64,000 nucleotides of DNA from Bactericera cockerelli (lineage: Eukaryota; Arthropoda; Insecta; Hemiptera; Triozidae), in contig CM044962.1 of the NCBI GenBank assembly GCA_024516035.1, forward strand, positions 7,598,659 through 7,662,658, read 5' to 3'. Shown piece by piece: positions 54,901-57,900 of the stretch. Position 1 is the first letter of the stretch, and each line of letters opens with the position of its first letter. A program made the translations under genes and the position numbers. A model generated the notes under the pieces. The model ran no database searches, had not been told where the DNA came from, and was given only the letters and a program-made list of their open reading frames with translations.

Positions 54901-57900
54901 TAACCCAGGCTGGGTGAGGTTAATGTGGGTAGCAAGTTTATGAGTTTCCTGCTAGTGGATGGTAACACCCCCCGTCGTGATATTACCATGCAGTTTAAAG
55001 CGACGTTAAACCCAAATTAATTTTTCTTAAACCAAGACGTTGCATAATGTTGCACAGCGTTGCCAGACTGAACTGTTGCACTCAGCGAAATTTCCGGTTT
55101 AATATTTCTGTCATTTCCCAGGCGTCACGATTATCGACACGAACAACGCGAGAATGGCCGAAACGAGTTCGGGTGAGATCGGGATGGAGTCGACACTCGT
55201 GACGTCATCGGAGGCCATGCTGGAGGGAACAGCGGTGGAACCGAACGAGGCAGTGCTCGGTGAGTTTTTTTTTTGTATTGTTCTAACGAGGCAAATTTGT
55301 TAGCTGCACTGACAAGGACAATAATAGAAGAAGTTGCGAGAAAAAGAGAAAGACATATATAGATAAGATTGTATTTTAGATAAGATAAGATGATAAGATA
55401 AGATAAGATAAGATTGTATTTTTATTGCTCTTTATAAATACATAAAACAGTACATTAGAACAATTTGTCATTTGAATTAAAAAAAAAAAAAAATGAAAAA
55501 AAAAAAAAAAATAGATACCCATAGGTAAATTATTTAAAAAAAACCTAATAATAATAATAGTACTATAACTATATATTATAAACAATGGTTTATTCTATGG
55601 GTTTTTCTAGGATTTTGTTTATTAAATATATTCATATGTGTAGTAAAGTTCATTTAATTTCCACGTATATTAGAATGCAAACCCATTAACGCCTAGCGTT
55701 GCCATTTGGCAACGATGCGCGATGGAGGCAGTGCAAGTTTCTGACCTGTTAGTTCAATACGGTACATGTTACCACTTTGTAACATTATAGTTCTCATTGT
55801 TGACAATATTTGCTACCTTCTGAATTTTACTAGACAGTTCTATCAGAAGTTTTGATATTTATTTTTTCAAAATGGATCAACGTTTTCCAACAGTTCAGGC
55901 GTTAATCGGTTAAATAAGACATTAAAAATAGCACCTGAAATTATACATATATCAATAGCATAAAGCTAAATTATGATTTAGTTTTTGGTTATTTACATAA
56001 ATCACCAAGGGCGAGGATTATTGCCTGAGGAAATCTCTACCATCCAACCCATGTTACCAATAGCCTGTGCTGTGTTACCAATTTTTTTTTAATGCATATG
56101 TATTTCCCAGGCACAAATGAATGCGGCCAGACGGTCCTTATTCTGAACGGGACGCAGCAGTACATTCTGGAACAGCAGCCGGACGGTCGACTCATCCTGC
56201 CCGACATTCTGGCCAACAACTGCGTGATAAGCTACGCCGACGATGGCAGCTCGGGCGGGGGTGACTACGAGATCATCAACGTGGAGCAGGCGCAGCAGGA
56301 GGTGATGATGAGCGGACAAGGTGAGTGCGTCGAGATCGAAAAAGTTAGCCTGGCTCCAACTATTGTGATGGTGAGTGCATCGAGATCGAAATAGTTAGTC
56401 TGGCTCCAAGTATTGTGAAGGTGAGTGCGTCGAGATCGAAAAAGTTAGCCTGGCTCCAAGTATTGTGATGGTGAGTGCGTCGAGATCGAAAAAGTTAGTC
56501 TGGCTACAACTATTGTGATGGTGAGTGCTTCGAGATCGAAAAAGTTAGCCTGGCTCCAAGTATTGTGAAGGTGAGTGCGTCGAGATCGAAAAAGTTAGCC
56601 TGGCTACAAGTATTGTGATGGTGAGTGCTTTGAGATCGAAAAAGTTAGCCTGGCTACAACTATTGTGAAGGTGAGTGCGTCGAGATCGAAAAAGTTAGCC
56701 TGGCTCCAAGTATTGTGATGGTGAGTGCGTCGAGATCGAAAAAGTTAGCCTGGCTACAACTATTGTGATGGTGAGTGCTTCGAGATCGAAAAAGTTAGCC
56801 TGGCTCCAAGTATTGTGAAGGTGAGTGCGTCGAGATCGAAAAAGTTAGCCTGGCTACAAGTATTGTGAAGGTGAGTGCTTCGAGACCGAAAAAGTTAGCC
56901 TGGCTCCAACTATTTTAGGATGATAAGCCGACAAGATATACAATGTACATACCAATGAGTGCAACATTTCGTTCCGCAACGCTCTTTCTATGTAATTAAA
57001 ATTCAAATCCCTCAATGCTTTAAAACACTGTGCCACTTTCGGGGCGGAGCTCCTCAATCAAATATCTATTCTATCGTTCTCTTTTTATGTCTTGCAATGA
57101 TGACCTCAGTAGCTTGATCGATAAGGCGGCGGACTTGTAACCTGGAGGTCGGTGGTTCAAGTCCCGGTTTCAGCGTAGATGTAGTAGAGCGAGTTTGAGT
57201 AGTTGTGATAGCACGAAAGTGATTCACACAAATATATGATAACTTTCAACTTCTTCAACTTTCTTCTTTCAATGATGAAAAAATCCCTTCGAGTACTGAT
57301 GACTTTTAGAGACAATATTAAGGCTGGTATGCAGAGACGATTTTGTAATCCTTATAGGGTTCACTGTAGGGTGGTCCCGAGCTTGCTATAGGGAATACTT
57401 CGACCTTGACAATTATTTATTAAAGAAACATCTAATTGCACATGCGCACAGATGCTTTAAACAAACGTCTCTGAATAACAAAATCAGCTGAAGGGACAAA
57501 TGACCAAGGCATCCCTACAGTGAGGACTCTGCATACAACCCTAAGCTTTTTTTATTGAGCGCTTTCCATGTCTCCGATTTCCAGGCATTCTGGTGTCGCA
57601 GGGCGAGGTTCAGGACCCGGGGGAGGGGGGGGCAGGCCCGACCATGTATGGGTCCCACGCGGGCGAGAGCATCCTGGACTCACAGGACCCGCATGGGGGG
57701 GCGCCCACCACTCTGGTCCTGAGCGGCGGCCCCTACACACCCTCCCTGCTGGGCGCGCACGCCATGAGCTCGCCCCTGATACAGACCGTCATCACCACCG
57801 CAGGTAAACATTCAATAACCCCACCCTTTAGTTAGGACATATGTATATATTTTGTTTATTTTTTTTTTCTTGTTTATACTATAAGGATATTCACTTTATT

